From an uncultured Porphyromonadaceae bacterium (GTDB taxonomy: Bacteria > Bacteroidota > Bacteroidia > Bacteroidales > Muribaculaceae): DNA of 13,389 bases. The number at the start of each line of letters is the position of its first letter. Within the stretch, counting starts at the first letter, position 1. The stretch spans positions 1 through 13,389 of the forward strand of contig CAMVDK010000061.1 in assembly GCA_947166165.1 (NCBI GenBank). Reading direction: 5' to 3'. Position numbers and translations under genes: made by a program. Of the stretch, positions 6,242 to 13,389 are shown one piece after another. Below the pieces are notes generated by a model. That model did no database searches. It was not told the DNA's origin and saw only the letters and a program-made list of their open reading frames with translations.

Positions 6242-9200
6242 ATGACAAGACGCATTGCAACCCTCTGCCTGACAGTGCTTTTCGCACTGGCGGCAAGCGC
6301 CACAGGCTTCAGTTATCTGAAGTTTGCGGCCACCACAGGCGACCAGACGGCGACAGCCGACGGGCTGACCATCACCTTTGCCAATGGCAACCTGGTGGCC
6401 CAAGCCACCGACGGCACCACCGTCGTGGCGCTGAACAAGATGAACTACATGGAGTTCACCGACACCCCTTCGGGCGAGCAACCCTCGCTGAAAGTGGGCG
6501 ACGTGACCGGCGATGGCGTGGTCGACATCGACGACGTGTCGGCACTCGTGAACGTGATTCTGGGCAAAGCCTCCGAGCAGGACTATCCAGGTGTATGTGA
6601 CGTGACGGACGACGGATCGGTGGACATCGACGACGTGTCGGAGGTAATCAACATCATTCTGGGCAAGAGCAGCCTACAGTTGCGCCGCGCCGAGGCCTCC
6701 GACACGCAGACCATGTGGGTCGTCACCGGCGACATCAAGTGGGGCTTCGCCACAGCACAGCTGGGCCAGATGCCCTTCGCCAGCGCCACTACGCTCACGG
6801 TGCTCGACAAGGTGTTCAACATCGCCGACATCGACCAAATCTACGTCGACAACACCCCCATCACCGACAACAACATCCAAGTGACCTACAACTCGGCCAC
6901 CGCCGAAGTGCTCGTTGCCGGCAACATCGCCTCGCACATGAGCGGCGCGGTGACGGGCGCCCATGTGGCGCTGCTGCAAGACGAAACGATGGCCACCGAG
7001 GCCATCTACACCCTGCAGGGCTCGAGCCAGAACGGCTCGTTCTACATGGACGGCAGCTACAAGATGACCCTGAAGCTCAACGGTGTCACACTCACCAACC
7101 CCGACAGCGCGGCCATCAACATCCGCGATGGCAAGCGCATCGAGGTGCAAGTGGTCGACGGCACCACCAGCAGCCTGGTGGACGGCTCCGGCGGAACGCA
7201 GAAGGCCTGCTTCGCCGTGAAGGGACACACCGAGTTCAAGGGCTCCGGAACGCTCAACATCACCGGCAACACCGGCCACGGATTCTGGGGCAAGGAATAT
7301 GTGGAAGTGAAGAAAAGCGCCGGCACCATCAACGTGCTCAAGGCCGTGGGCGACGGCTTCAACGTGAACCAGTACCTCAAGCAGAACGGCGGCGCCATCA
7401 CCATCAACAATGTGGGCGACGACGGCATCCAGGTGAGCTTCGAGACCGACGACGACGGCAACGTGGTCGACGAGGTGGAGAACACCGGCTCGGTGACCAT
7501 AGCCGGCGGCACGCTCAACATCACCACCACCGGTTCGGGCGTGAAGGGCATCAAGGCTGCCGAAGACGTGAACATCAGCGGCGGCAACATCACCATCACG
7601 CAGACCGGCTCGCTCGACACCAGTGGCAGCAGCCTGGGCTACAGCACGGGCGTGAAGGCCGACAGCGACATCAACGTCACCGGCGGCACCATCATCGTGA
7701 ACAACACCGCCGAGGGCGGCAAGGGCCTCAGCGCCGACGGCAACCTGACCATCGACGAGAGCGCCGGCACCACCGTGGTCAACATCAAGGCCAACGGCAT
7801 CGGCGGCACGGCCGAAGCCACCGGCACCGACCCCACCCAGCCCACCAGCAGCTACAAGGTGTACGTGAGCATCCCCACCGGCGGTGGCGGCTACGGCGGC
7901 TCGTCGGCTTGGACCAAAGTGTATCTGTACAAGAGCGACGGCACACTGGTGCAGCAACTCACCCAAACCGTGACCCGCACGAGCGGCTACTCCACGCTGA
8001 CGTTCTACGTCTACGACTTTGGCTCGGCGACCGGAGGCACCTACTACTTCAAGAGCGACAACTACACCAGCGGTGGCGGCTGGGGCGGCGGCACCACATA
8101 CACCATCCAGTCGAGCACCTTCACTGCTCCCACCAGCGGCGAAGACGTGTACTACAGCATCTCAAGCAGCTACACCACCAGCGGCACCACCCGCACCTAC
8201 TCGCTGACCAACGTCACCAGCCAGTATGGCGGCAGCAGCGACCAAAGCGAAGAGAACGGCACGAGCTACAACGCTGTGGGCCTGAAAGCCGACGGCAACC
8301 TGACCATAGGCGGCGGCACCATCACCGTGGAGAACAGCGGCGCCATGAGCAAGAGCATCAAGAGCAAGGCCACCTGCACCATCAACGGCGGCAACATCAC
8401 CCTCACCCCCTCGGGAGCCATGAAGGTGATCAACAGCGATGCCAGTTACAGCAGCGGCGTGAAGGCAGTGACCTTCGTGATGAACGACGGCACACTCAAC
8501 ATCACCGCCAGCGGCACCGCCGGTAAGGGCATCTCGACCACGACCACCACCGTGAACGGCGGCACACTCACCATCAACAACAGCGGAGCGCCCCAGGCAG
8601 CCAGCGGCGGCGACTACTACACCGCCAAGGGCATCAAGACCGACGGCAACCTGAACCTGCTGGGCGGCACCATCTACATCAAGATGACCGGCAACGGCGG
8701 CAAGGGCATCAAGGTGAACGGAGCCTACACGCAGGGCGTGAGCGGCGGCGAAGGCCCCACGCTGACGGTCATCACCACTGGCAACGCAGCCGGCACCAGC
8801 AGCAGTGGCGGCTGGGGTCCCGGCGGTGGCGGCAGCGTGAGCGGAAGCGCCAAGGCCATCAAGGTGATGGGAGCCATCACCATCAACGGCGGCCAAACCG
8901 AAGTGAGCACGACCAGCAACGGTGCCGAAGGCATTGAGTCGAAGACCTCCATCACCGTCAACGGCGGCAACCACTACTACAAAGCCTACGACGACGGCAT
9001 GAACTGCGCAGGCTGCATCTACTTCAACGGCGGTGTGACGGTGGTCTACTCCACCGGCAACGATGCCGTCGACAGCAACGCCGGCCGCAGCGGTGCCGTG
9101 ACCATCGGCAACGGCTGCGTGGTGGCCTACACCAGCAAAGGCGCCCCCGAGGAGGGCCTCGACTGCGACAACAACAGCTACATCGTCATCACCGGCAACG

Positions 9201-9565
9201 GCTACGCCGTGAGCGCCGGCGCCAGCCAAGGTGGCGGTGGCGGCTGGGGAGGCTCGAGCGGCGGCATCGGCAGCGCTGTGCAGGGCTACTACCTGAGCAC
9301 CAGCTCGCTGAGCTACAGCACCGGGCGTTACTACACCATCATGAATTCCAGCGGCACCAGCCTGGGACTCACCTACAGCCTCGAGGCCAGCCTCTCGAGT
9401 TCGCTGTCGCTGTTCACCGCCAAGGGCATGACCAAGGGACAGAGTTATCAGATCAAGTACAGCACGAGTGCCCCCACGGGAGCCACGACCAGCTGGCACG
9501 GTGTCTACATGAACGGCACTCCCGCCGGCACGCAGTCGTCGTTCACCAGTTTCACAGCTCAATAA
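6242..9565 (+). CDS. Exported dockerin-like/beta-helix protein, Cthe_2159 (DUF4353)-like carbohydrate-binding
   Basis: The protein has 1107 residues. Residues 1-20 are a Sec signal peptide (MTRR, hydrophobic core, ASA) without a lipobox Cys. Residues 23-73 form a small beta region (YLKFAATTGD to NKMNYMEF). Residues 85-142 are a dockerin-like pair of calcium loops, DVTGDGVVDIDD (87-98) and DVTDDGSVDIDD (120-131), each with Asp at loop positions 1, 5, 9 and 12 and followed by a V(I)N-I-ILGK helix. From about 255 to 1005 a right-handed beta-helix is built from repeated GGTxxI/GGNITI turns and G-V/I-K-A/G steps, resembling Cthe_2159, a family shown in Clostridium thermocellum to bind plant polysaccharides. 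Residues 536-680 interrupt the helix with a separate beta domain. Gly/Trp-rich loops lie at 611-617, 855-864 and 996-1008. Residues 1015-1107 form a C-terminal beta domain, with no clear type IX sorting motif. Likely surface-located polysaccharide binding or adhesion; no catalytic motif recognised. Confidence 0.82.
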   Translation: MTRRIATLCLTVLFALAASATGFSYLKFAATTGDQTATADGLTITFANGNLVAQATDGTTVVALNKMNYMEFTDTPSGEQPSLKVGDVTGDGVVDIDDVSALVNVILGKASEQDYPGVCDVTDDGSVDIDDVSEVINIILGKSSLQLRRAEASDTQTMWVVTGDIKWGFATAQLGQMPFASATTLTVLDKVFNIADIDQIYVDNTPITDNNIQVTYNSATAEVLVAGNIASHMSGAVTGAHVALLQDETMATEAIYTLQGSSQNGSFYMDGSYKMTLKLNGVTLTNPDSAAINIRDGKRIEVQVVDGTTSSLVDGSGGTQKACFAVKGHTEFKGSGTLNITGNTGHGFWGKEYVEVKKSAGTINVLKAVGDGFNVNQYLKQNGGAITINNVGDDGIQVSFETDDDGNVVDEVENTGSVTIAGGTLNITTTGSGVKGIKAAEDVNISGGNITITQTGSLDTSGSSLGYSTGVKADSDINVTGGTIIVNNTAEGGKGLSADGNLTIDESAGTTVVNIKANGIGGTAEATGTDPTQPTSSYKVYVSIPTGGGGYGGSSAWTKVYLYKSDGTLVQQLTQTVTRTSGYSTLTFYVYDFGSATGGTYYFKSDNYTSGGGWGGGTTYTIQSSTFTAPTSGEDVYYSISSSYTTSGTTRTYSLTNVTSQYGGSSDQSEENGTSYNAVGLKADGNLTIGGGTITVENSGAMSKSIKSKATCTINGGNITLTPSGAMKVINSDASYSSGVKAVTFVMNDGTLNITASGTAGKGISTTTTTVNGGTLTINNSGAPQAASGGDYYTAKGIKTDGNLNLLGGTIYIKMTGNGGKGIKVNGAYTQGVSGGEGPTLTVITTGNAAGTSSSGGWGPGGGGSVSGSAKAIKVMGAITINGGQTEVSTTSNGAEGIESKTSITVNGGNHYYKAYDDGMNCAGCIYFNGGVTVVYSTGNDAVDSNAGRSGAVTIGNGCVVAYTSKGAPEEGLDCDNNSYIVITGNGYAVSAGASQGGGGGWGGSSGGIGSAVQGYYLSTSSLSYSTGRYYTIMNSSGTSLGLTYSLEASLSSSLSLFTAKGMTKGQSYQIKYSTSAPTGATTSWHGVYMNGTPAGTQSSFTSFTAQ

Positions 9566-9593
9566 CAATCAAAGCACTGAATAACCCATTCAC

Positions 9594-9632
9594 AAAACGC
9601 GCGGCCCCACACCCGGGTCGCGCGTTTTTTTT
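9594..9632 (+). terminator. Strong intrinsic terminator after the beta-helix gene
   Basis: AAAACGCGCG (9594-9603) pairs with CGCGCGTTTT (9619-9628). Three more pairs plus one G-U extend the stem to 14 pairs around a 7-base loop. A run of eight T follows at 9625-9632. This is a textbook Rho-independent terminator 28 bases after the stop codon. Confidence 0.92.
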
Positions 9633-9669
9633 AAGCGGGTCAAAAACCTCCGACCCCATTGACCCGCTT
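9633..9669. terminator. Second perfect hairpin immediately after the terminator
   Basis: AAGCGGGTCAA (9633-9643) and TTGACCCGCTT (9659-9669) form an 11-pair perfect stem with a 15-base loop, directly abutting the first terminator. It has only a short T-run, so it may be a back-up stop or an insulator separating this gene from the next operon. Confidence 0.55.
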
Positions 9670-9732
9670 TGCGCCGACCGGGGGCTGGCGGCCGTGTGTT
9701 GTTTTCATCTACCAATAAAAAATCGCCGCACA

Positions 9733-9764
9733 TTTGCAACTATGAAGAGAAAGGCGTAACTTTG
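9733..9764 (+). promoter_or_regulatory. Bacteroidetes-type promoter for the membrane protein-SDR-rarA operon
   Basis: TTTG (9733-9736), a 20-base spacer and TAACTTTG (9757-9764) fit the Bacteroidetes consensus very well. Transcription would begin near 9771, giving a very short leader of about 15 bases before the ATG at 9786. Confidence 0.72.
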
Positions 9765-9785
9765 CAAAATTAAACCTCACACACT

Positions 9786-10241
9786 ATGATTCTTCATCTC
9801 TTATCCACCGCCCCTCTCCACCCGTATCAGATGGGGCTCATCGTCGCAGTGGTTGTGGCGATGGTTGTGCTTTGGTTTGTGGCCAAGCACCAACGTGACA
9901 ACCTCGGTCCCGAGAAGGCTCCCGAGACTGTTGACGACTACATCGCCGTCAATGGCGAGCCGGTCGACATGGTGGTGCTCGACCCCACCCGCAGCAACGA
10001 ACTGATTGCCGTGGTGCTGGTCTACGACGACACGCTCGTGATCGAAGGCCGAGCGCTGCCTCGCGAGGCCGTGACCGACGTCACCTTCAACAACGCCTCG
10101 GTGCCATATATGAACAGTTGCTATCAGATGGTGGTCACCACTACCCTGCCCGACAAACCGACCATCAAAACCGAACTCGGCAGCGACGCCGAGTGGGCCA
10201 AGCAGGTGACCACTCAAATTGCTCAATACATTCAACATTAA
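9786..10241 (+). CDS. Small single-pass membrane protein of unknown function
   Basis: The protein has 151 residues. One hydrophobic helix spans about residues 16-34 (MGLIVAVVVAMVVLWFVAK), preceded by a short N-terminal stretch and followed by the positive KHQRDN, which suggests that the C-terminal part faces the cytoplasm. The soluble part (about 40-151) is a mixed alpha/beta segment (DDYIAVNGEPVDMVVLDPTRSNELIAVVLVYDDTLVI, broken here only by my reading) without a motif I recognise. It is the first gene of a tight cluster; its stop is 7 bases before the SDR start. No function is proposed. Confidence 0.8.
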   Translation: MILHLLSTAPLHPYQMGLIVAVVVAMVVLWFVAKHQRDNLGPEKAPETVDDYIAVNGEPVDMVVLDPTRSNELIAVVLVYDDTLVIEGRALPREAVTDVTFNNASVPYMNSCYQMVVTTTLPDKPTIKTELGSDAEWAKQVTTQIAQYIQH

Positions 10242-10248
10242 TCAAACA

Positions 10249-11004
10249 ATGAGAAAAATCGCTTTAATCACCGGCGCCACGAGCGGCATCGGCGAGGGAT
10301 GTGCCCGCCGGTTTGCCGCCGGAGGCTATAACGTGATCATCACCGGCCGCAACCAGAGCAAACTCGACGCGCTCAAGGCCGAACTGGAACGTGACGGCAC
10401 GCAAGTGCTCACGCTCACCTTCGATGTGCGCGACCGCAAGGCCTGCGAGGCTGCCGTGGCGCAGATTCCCGAGCCGTGGCGCACGATTGACGTGCTGGTC
10501 AACAACGCCGGACTCGCGCTGGGCCTCGAGCCTGAATATGAGGGCAACCAAGATGACTGGGAAACGATGATCGACACCAACATCAAGGGCCTGCTCTACA
10601 TGACGCGGCTCATCGTGCCCGCCATGGTGGAGCGCAACCACGGCCATGTGATCAACATCGGCTCGGTGGCCGGCGACGCAGCCTATGCCGGCGGCAACGT
10701 CTACTGCGCCACCAAGGCCGCCGTGAAGGCCATCACCGACGGCCTGCGCATCGACGTGGCCCAAACAGCCGTGCGCGTGACCAACATCAAGCCTGGACTG
10801 GTGGAGACCAACTTCAGCAATGTGCGCTTCCACGGCGACAACGAGCGCGCCGCCAACGTCTACAAGGGCGTGAAGCCCCTCACCGGGGCCGACATCGCCG
10901 ACGTGGCCTTCTATGCCGCCAGCGTCCCCGAACACGTTCAGATTGCCGAGGTGCTCGTGCTGGCCACCCATCAGGCCAACGGCACCGTGATTGCCCGAAA
11001 ATAA
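10249..11004 (+). CDS. ydfG: YdfG-like NADP-dependent short-chain dehydrogenase/reductase
   Basis: The protein has 251 residues, a classical SDR. The Rossmann motif GATSGIG is at 9-15, with Arg34 after the second strand favouring NADP. NNAGLALG is at 85-92, with the catalytic triad Ser139 (NIGSVAG), Tyr152 and Lys156 (VYCATK). Several stretches (NNAGLALG-EP, DWETMIDTN-KGL-YMTR, VERNHGH, YAGGNVY-ATK, EFSNVRF-like TNFSNVRF) follow E. coli YdfG, which reduces malonic semialdehyde and oxidises 3-hydroxy acids and L-allo-threonine; that substrate range is inferred here. I chose the ATG at 10249 because the Rossmann strand begins directly there. The earlier in-frame TTG at 10219 lies inside the preceding gene. 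rarA begins 12 bases after its stop. Confidence 0.92.
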   Translation: MRKIALITGATSGIGEGCARRFAAGGYNVIITGRNQSKLDALKAELERDGTQVLTLTFDVRDRKACEAAVAQIPEPWRTIDVLVNNAGLALGLEPEYEGNQDDWETMIDTNIKGLLYMTRLIVPAMVERNHGHVINIGSVAGDAAYAGGNVYCATKAAVKAITDGLRIDVAQTAVRVTNIKPGLVETNFSNVRFHGDNERAANVYKGVKPLTGADIADVAFYAASVPEHVQIAEVLVLATHQANGTVIARK

Positions 11005-11016
11005 CCGCCCGGGGCC

Positions 11017-12321
11017 ATGTACGAACCACTTGCCGAACGGCTGCGCCCAAAAACGCTCGACGACTACATCGGCCAGCGCCACCTGGTGGGCGAAGGAGCC
11101 GTGATCCGCCGCATGATTGAGAGCGGCAACATCTCGTCGTTCATCCTCTGGGGGCCTCCGGGCGTGGGCAAGACCACGCTGGCACGCATCATCGCCGAGC
11201 AGACGCAGGTGCCGTTCTACACCCTCTCGGCAGTCACCAGCGGCGTGAAAGAGGTGCGCGAAGTGCTCGACCGCTGCAAGGCCGATGCCCAGAGCATGTT
11301 CACCAAGGGACGGCCGGTGCTGTTTATCGACGAAATCCACCGCTTCAACAAGTCGCAGCAAGACTCGCTGCTGGGCGCCGTGGAGCGCGGCACGGTGACG
11401 CTGATAGGCGCCACGACCGAAAACCCCTCGTTCGAGGTCATCAGGCCGTTGCTCTCGCGCGCGCAGGTCTATGTGCTTCAGCCACTGGCCGACGACGACC
11501 TGCTGCAACTGCTCCACCGCGCCATTGCCACCGACAAAATGTTCAGCGGCCGCGAGGTGCGCATCGAGCAGACCGACGCTCTGCTGCGCTACAGCGGCGG
11601 CGATGCCCGCAAACTGCTCAACATCCTCGACCTGGTGATGCAGTCGCTCGACGCCCACGAGCCCTTCGTCATCAACGACCAGGTGGTCACCGACCGCCTG
11701 CAGCAGAACCCCGCGGCCTTCGACAAGGGCGGCGAGATGCACTACGACATCATCTCGGCCTTTATCAAGAGCATACGCGGCAGCGACCCCGACGCGGCGG
11801 TCTACTGGCTCGCGCGCCTGATTGCCGGTGGCGAAGACCCCAAGTTCATCGCCCGCCGGCTGTGCATCCTCGCCGCCGAAGACATTGGCCTGGCCAACCC
11901 CAACGCCCTGCTGCTGGCCAACGCCACCTTCGACATCATCGACAAAATCGGCTGGCCCGAGGGGCGCATCCCCTTGAGCGAGTGCGCCATCTACCTGGCC
12001 ACCTCGGCCAAGAGCAACAGTGCCTACCTGGCCATCGGCGCCGCGCAGCAACTCGTGGCGCAGACCGGCGACGCCCCCGTGCCGCTCCACCTGCGCAACG
12101 CGCCCACCAAGCTGATGAAGGAGCTGGGCTACGGGGCCGACTACAAGTACGCCCACGACTATCCCGGCCACTTCGTGCGCCAGGAGTACATGCCCGCCCA
12201 GCTCAACCACCCGCAGCTGTGGCAGCCGCAGGACAACCCCGCCGAGGCCCGCATGGCCGACCGGCACCGCCGCCTGTGGGGCGACGGCCACCCGAACAAT
12301 AATAATACTGATAACTTATGA
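11017..12321 (+). CDS. rarA: Replication-associated recombination protein RarA (MgsA), AAA+ ATPase
   Basis: The protein has 434 residues, the normal length for this clamp-loader-like AAA+ ATPase that acts at stalled replication forks. Motifs in order are Walker A GPPGVGKT (46-53), Walker B VLFIDEIHRF (101-110), sensor 1 IGATTENPSFE (130-140), the Arg finger in LLSRAQ (Arg148), a sensor 2-region GGDARKLLN near 195-203, and the C-terminal RarA signature with YKYAHDYPGHFVRQEYMP around 370-390. Family members oligomerise and interact with SSB. The start follows the SDR by 12 bases. The TGA stop overlaps the next gene's ATG (ATGA, 12318-12321), suggesting coupled translation. No anomalies seen. 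Confidence 0.96.
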   Translation: MYEPLAERLRPKTLDDYIGQRHLVGEGAVIRRMIESGNISSFILWGPPGVGKTTLARIIAEQTQVPFYTLSAVTSGVKEVREVLDRCKADAQSMFTKGRPVLFIDEIHRFNKSQQDSLLGAVERGTVTLIGATTENPSFEVIRPLLSRAQVYVLQPLADDDLLQLLHRAIATDKMFSGREVRIEQTDALLRYSGGDARKLLNILDLVMQSLDAHEPFVINDQVVTDRLQQNPAAFDKGGEMHYDIISAFIKSIRGSDPDAAVYWLARLIAGGEDPKFIARRLCILAAEDIGLANPNALLLANATFDIIDKIGWPEGRIPLSECAIYLATSAKSNSAYLAIGAAQQLVAQTGDAPVPLHLRNAPTKLMKELGYGADYKYAHDYPGHFVRQEYMPAQLNHPQLWQPQDNPAEARMADRHRRLWGDGHPNNNNTDNL

Positions 12322-13389
12322 GATTAGGATTCCTGCTTGTGATGCTGTTGCCAATTGCAGGGCAGGCTTATGTGTCGTGGCGCGTGTGGCAGCTGCTGCC
12401 GTGCTCCACGGCGGTGAAGGTGGCTGTGGTGGCGCTCATGGCGCTGGCCTTTGTGTGTCTGTTTGCCAACTTCGCGCTTCCCGTGGAGCGCATGCCGCTG
12501 TGGCTCACGCAGACGTTCTACGAAATCGGCACTTCGTGGCCGATGATTCTGCTCTATCTGTTCATGCTCATCGCCGCCCTCGACCTGGGGCGGCTTTGCC
12601 ACCTGATTCCCAACACATTCATGCGCAGCAGCTGGGCGGGGACGCTCGCGGTGCTGGGCGTGATGCTGGCCTGCTTCGCGAGTGGATACTTCCACTATCA
12701 GCACAAGCACCGCCAGCCGTTGAGCATCGACACGCACGGCAAACTGTCGCGCCCGCTCAAGGTGGTGATGCTCAGCGACCTGCATCTAGGTTTCCACAAC
12801 CGCCGGACGGAGTTTGCGCGGTGGGTAGACCTGATCAACGCCGAGCATGCCGACCTGGTCCTGATAGCCGGCGACATCATCGACATCAACGTATACCCGC
12901 TCTTGAAGGAGGATGTTGCCAAAGAATGGCAACGCATCGAGGCTCCTGTTTACGCCTGCCTTGGCAACCACGAGTACTTTGCCGGCGAGCCCCGTGCGCA
13001 GCAGTTCATCGAGCAAGCTGGCATCCACTTGCTGCGCGACACAGCCGTGGTGGTGGGCGACCTTTGCCTCATCGGCCGCGACGACCGCACCAATCGCCAC
13101 CGGAAACCATTGGCCACCTTGATGGAAGCTGCACCGAGTCACAAGTACAGCATCGTGCTCGACCACCAGCCCAATCATCTCGAGGAGGCCGAGCAGTGCG
13201 GCGTGGACTTCCAGCTCAGCGGGCACACCCACCGCGGGCAGATATGGCCCATCAGCTGGATCACCGATGCCATGTTTGAGTGTTCACACGGCGAGTGGCA
13301 ACGCGGCTCCACACGCTATTACGTCAGTTCGGGCATGGGCATCTGGGGCGGCAAGTTCCGCATCGGCACGCGGTCGGAATACGTGGTGG
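12318..13389 (+). CDS. Membrane-anchored metallophosphoesterase, 3'-truncated by the window
   Basis: The frame runs open from the ATG at 12318 to the window end (357 codons), so the C-terminus is missing. Four hydrophobic helices lie in the N-terminal third (about residues 3-20, 33-53, 73-93 and 107-124). A calcineurin-like phosphoesterase domain of the YkuE type follows. Its metal-binding motifs are DLH (154-156), GD (185-186), GNHE (216-219), His283 in LDHQP, and GHTH (302-305). Such proteins hydrolyse phosphoesters using two divalent metals; related YkuE-like enzymes act on lipid or nucleotide phosphates, but the substrate cannot be assigned here. Helices of this kind place the catalytic domain at the membrane. 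Coupled to rarA by a four-base overlap. Confidence 0.9.
   Translation, partial: MRLGFLLVMLLPIAGQAYVSWRVWQLLPCSTAVKVAVVALMALAFVCLFANFALPVERMPLWLTQTFYEIGTSWPMILLYLFMLIAALDLGRLCHLIPNTFMRSSWAGTLAVLGVMLACFASGYFHYQHKHRQPLSIDTHGKLSRPLKVVMLSDLHLGFHNRRTEFARWVDLINAEHADLVLIAGDIIDINVYPLLKEDVAKEWQRIEAPVYACLGNHEYFAGEPRAQQFIEQAGIHLLRDTAVVVGDLCLIGRDDRTNRHRKPLATLMEAAPSHKYSIVLDHQPNHLEEAEQCGVDFQLSGHTHRGQIWPISWITDAMFECSHGEWQRGSTRYYVSSGMGIWGGKFRIGTRSEYVV

Noticed and set aside
7380..8960. CRISPR-like or tandem DNA repeat array inside the large gene
   Set aside because: The repeated GGCGGCACC/GGCAACATCACC words are codon-level echoes of GGTxxI beta-helix turns, irregularly spaced and fully in frame.
6674..9568. 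Long minus-strand and alternative plus-strand frames (including 6715-8526) over the beta-helix gene
   Set aside because: Low-complexity His/Arg/Gln or Ala/Val/Gly translations that come from the Gly/Ser/Thr codon pattern of the real gene.
10264..12291. Very long minus-strand open frame (675 codons) opposite the SDR and rarA genes
   Set aside because: Shadow of GC-rich codons in two well-supported genes. The translation is His/Gly/Val/Ala-rich without motifs, and it crosses the boundary between two real genes.

Overview
The window looks like a chromosomal segment of a GC-rich member of the order Bacteroidales, probably a Muribaculaceae-like gut bacterium (an inference). Three things support this. 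Four putative promoters match the Bacteroidetes form (TTG or TTTG, about 20 bases, TAnnTTTG). The block L25/Ctc - peptidyl-tRNA hydrolase - S4-domain protein has the order I recall from Bacteroidetes. The window also carries a secreted beta-helix protein with a dockerin-like calcium-binding pair. Codon usage is uniformly GC-rich across all genes, while the gaps are AT-rich, so no coding stretch looks foreign.

Layout. Positions 3-653 (+) hold the 3' end of a tetratricopeptide-repeat protein. Positions 654-1094 contain no gene but are rich in inverted repeats: an interrupted palindrome built on AATGCGAATT, and a 189-base element bounded by 25-base terminal inverted repeats that ends 8 bases from the next gene. 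Positions 1095-3071 (-) are a translation-related operon (L25, Pth, S4 RNA-binding protein) with its own promoter near 3160. Positions 3224-5835 (-) are a two-gene metabolic operon, a PLP aminotransferase followed by an acetyl-CoA hydrolase/transferase-family CoA-transferase, joined by an ATGA overlap.

Positions 5836-6241 are a divergent intergenic region holding both promoters and two tandem copies of a 15-base palindrome. Positions 6242-9565 (+) encode the most unusual product here, a 1107-residue exported protein. It has a signal peptide, a dockerin-like pair, a long right-handed beta-helix resembling the Cthe_2159/DUF4353 carbohydrate-binding family, a domain inserted in the helix, Gly/Trp-rich loops and a small C-terminal beta domain. 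It ends in a strong intrinsic terminator followed by a second hairpin. Positions 9786-13389 (+) appear to be one operon: a small membrane protein of unknown function, a YdfG-like short-chain dehydrogenase, RarA, and a membrane-anchored metallophosphoesterase that runs off the window.

Most of the genes are housekeeping. I see no CRISPR array, tRNA, rRNA, transposase gene or obvious defence system. The parts most worth following are the dockerin/beta-helix protein and the small palindromic elements. Similarity statements come from recognising family motifs; no search was run.
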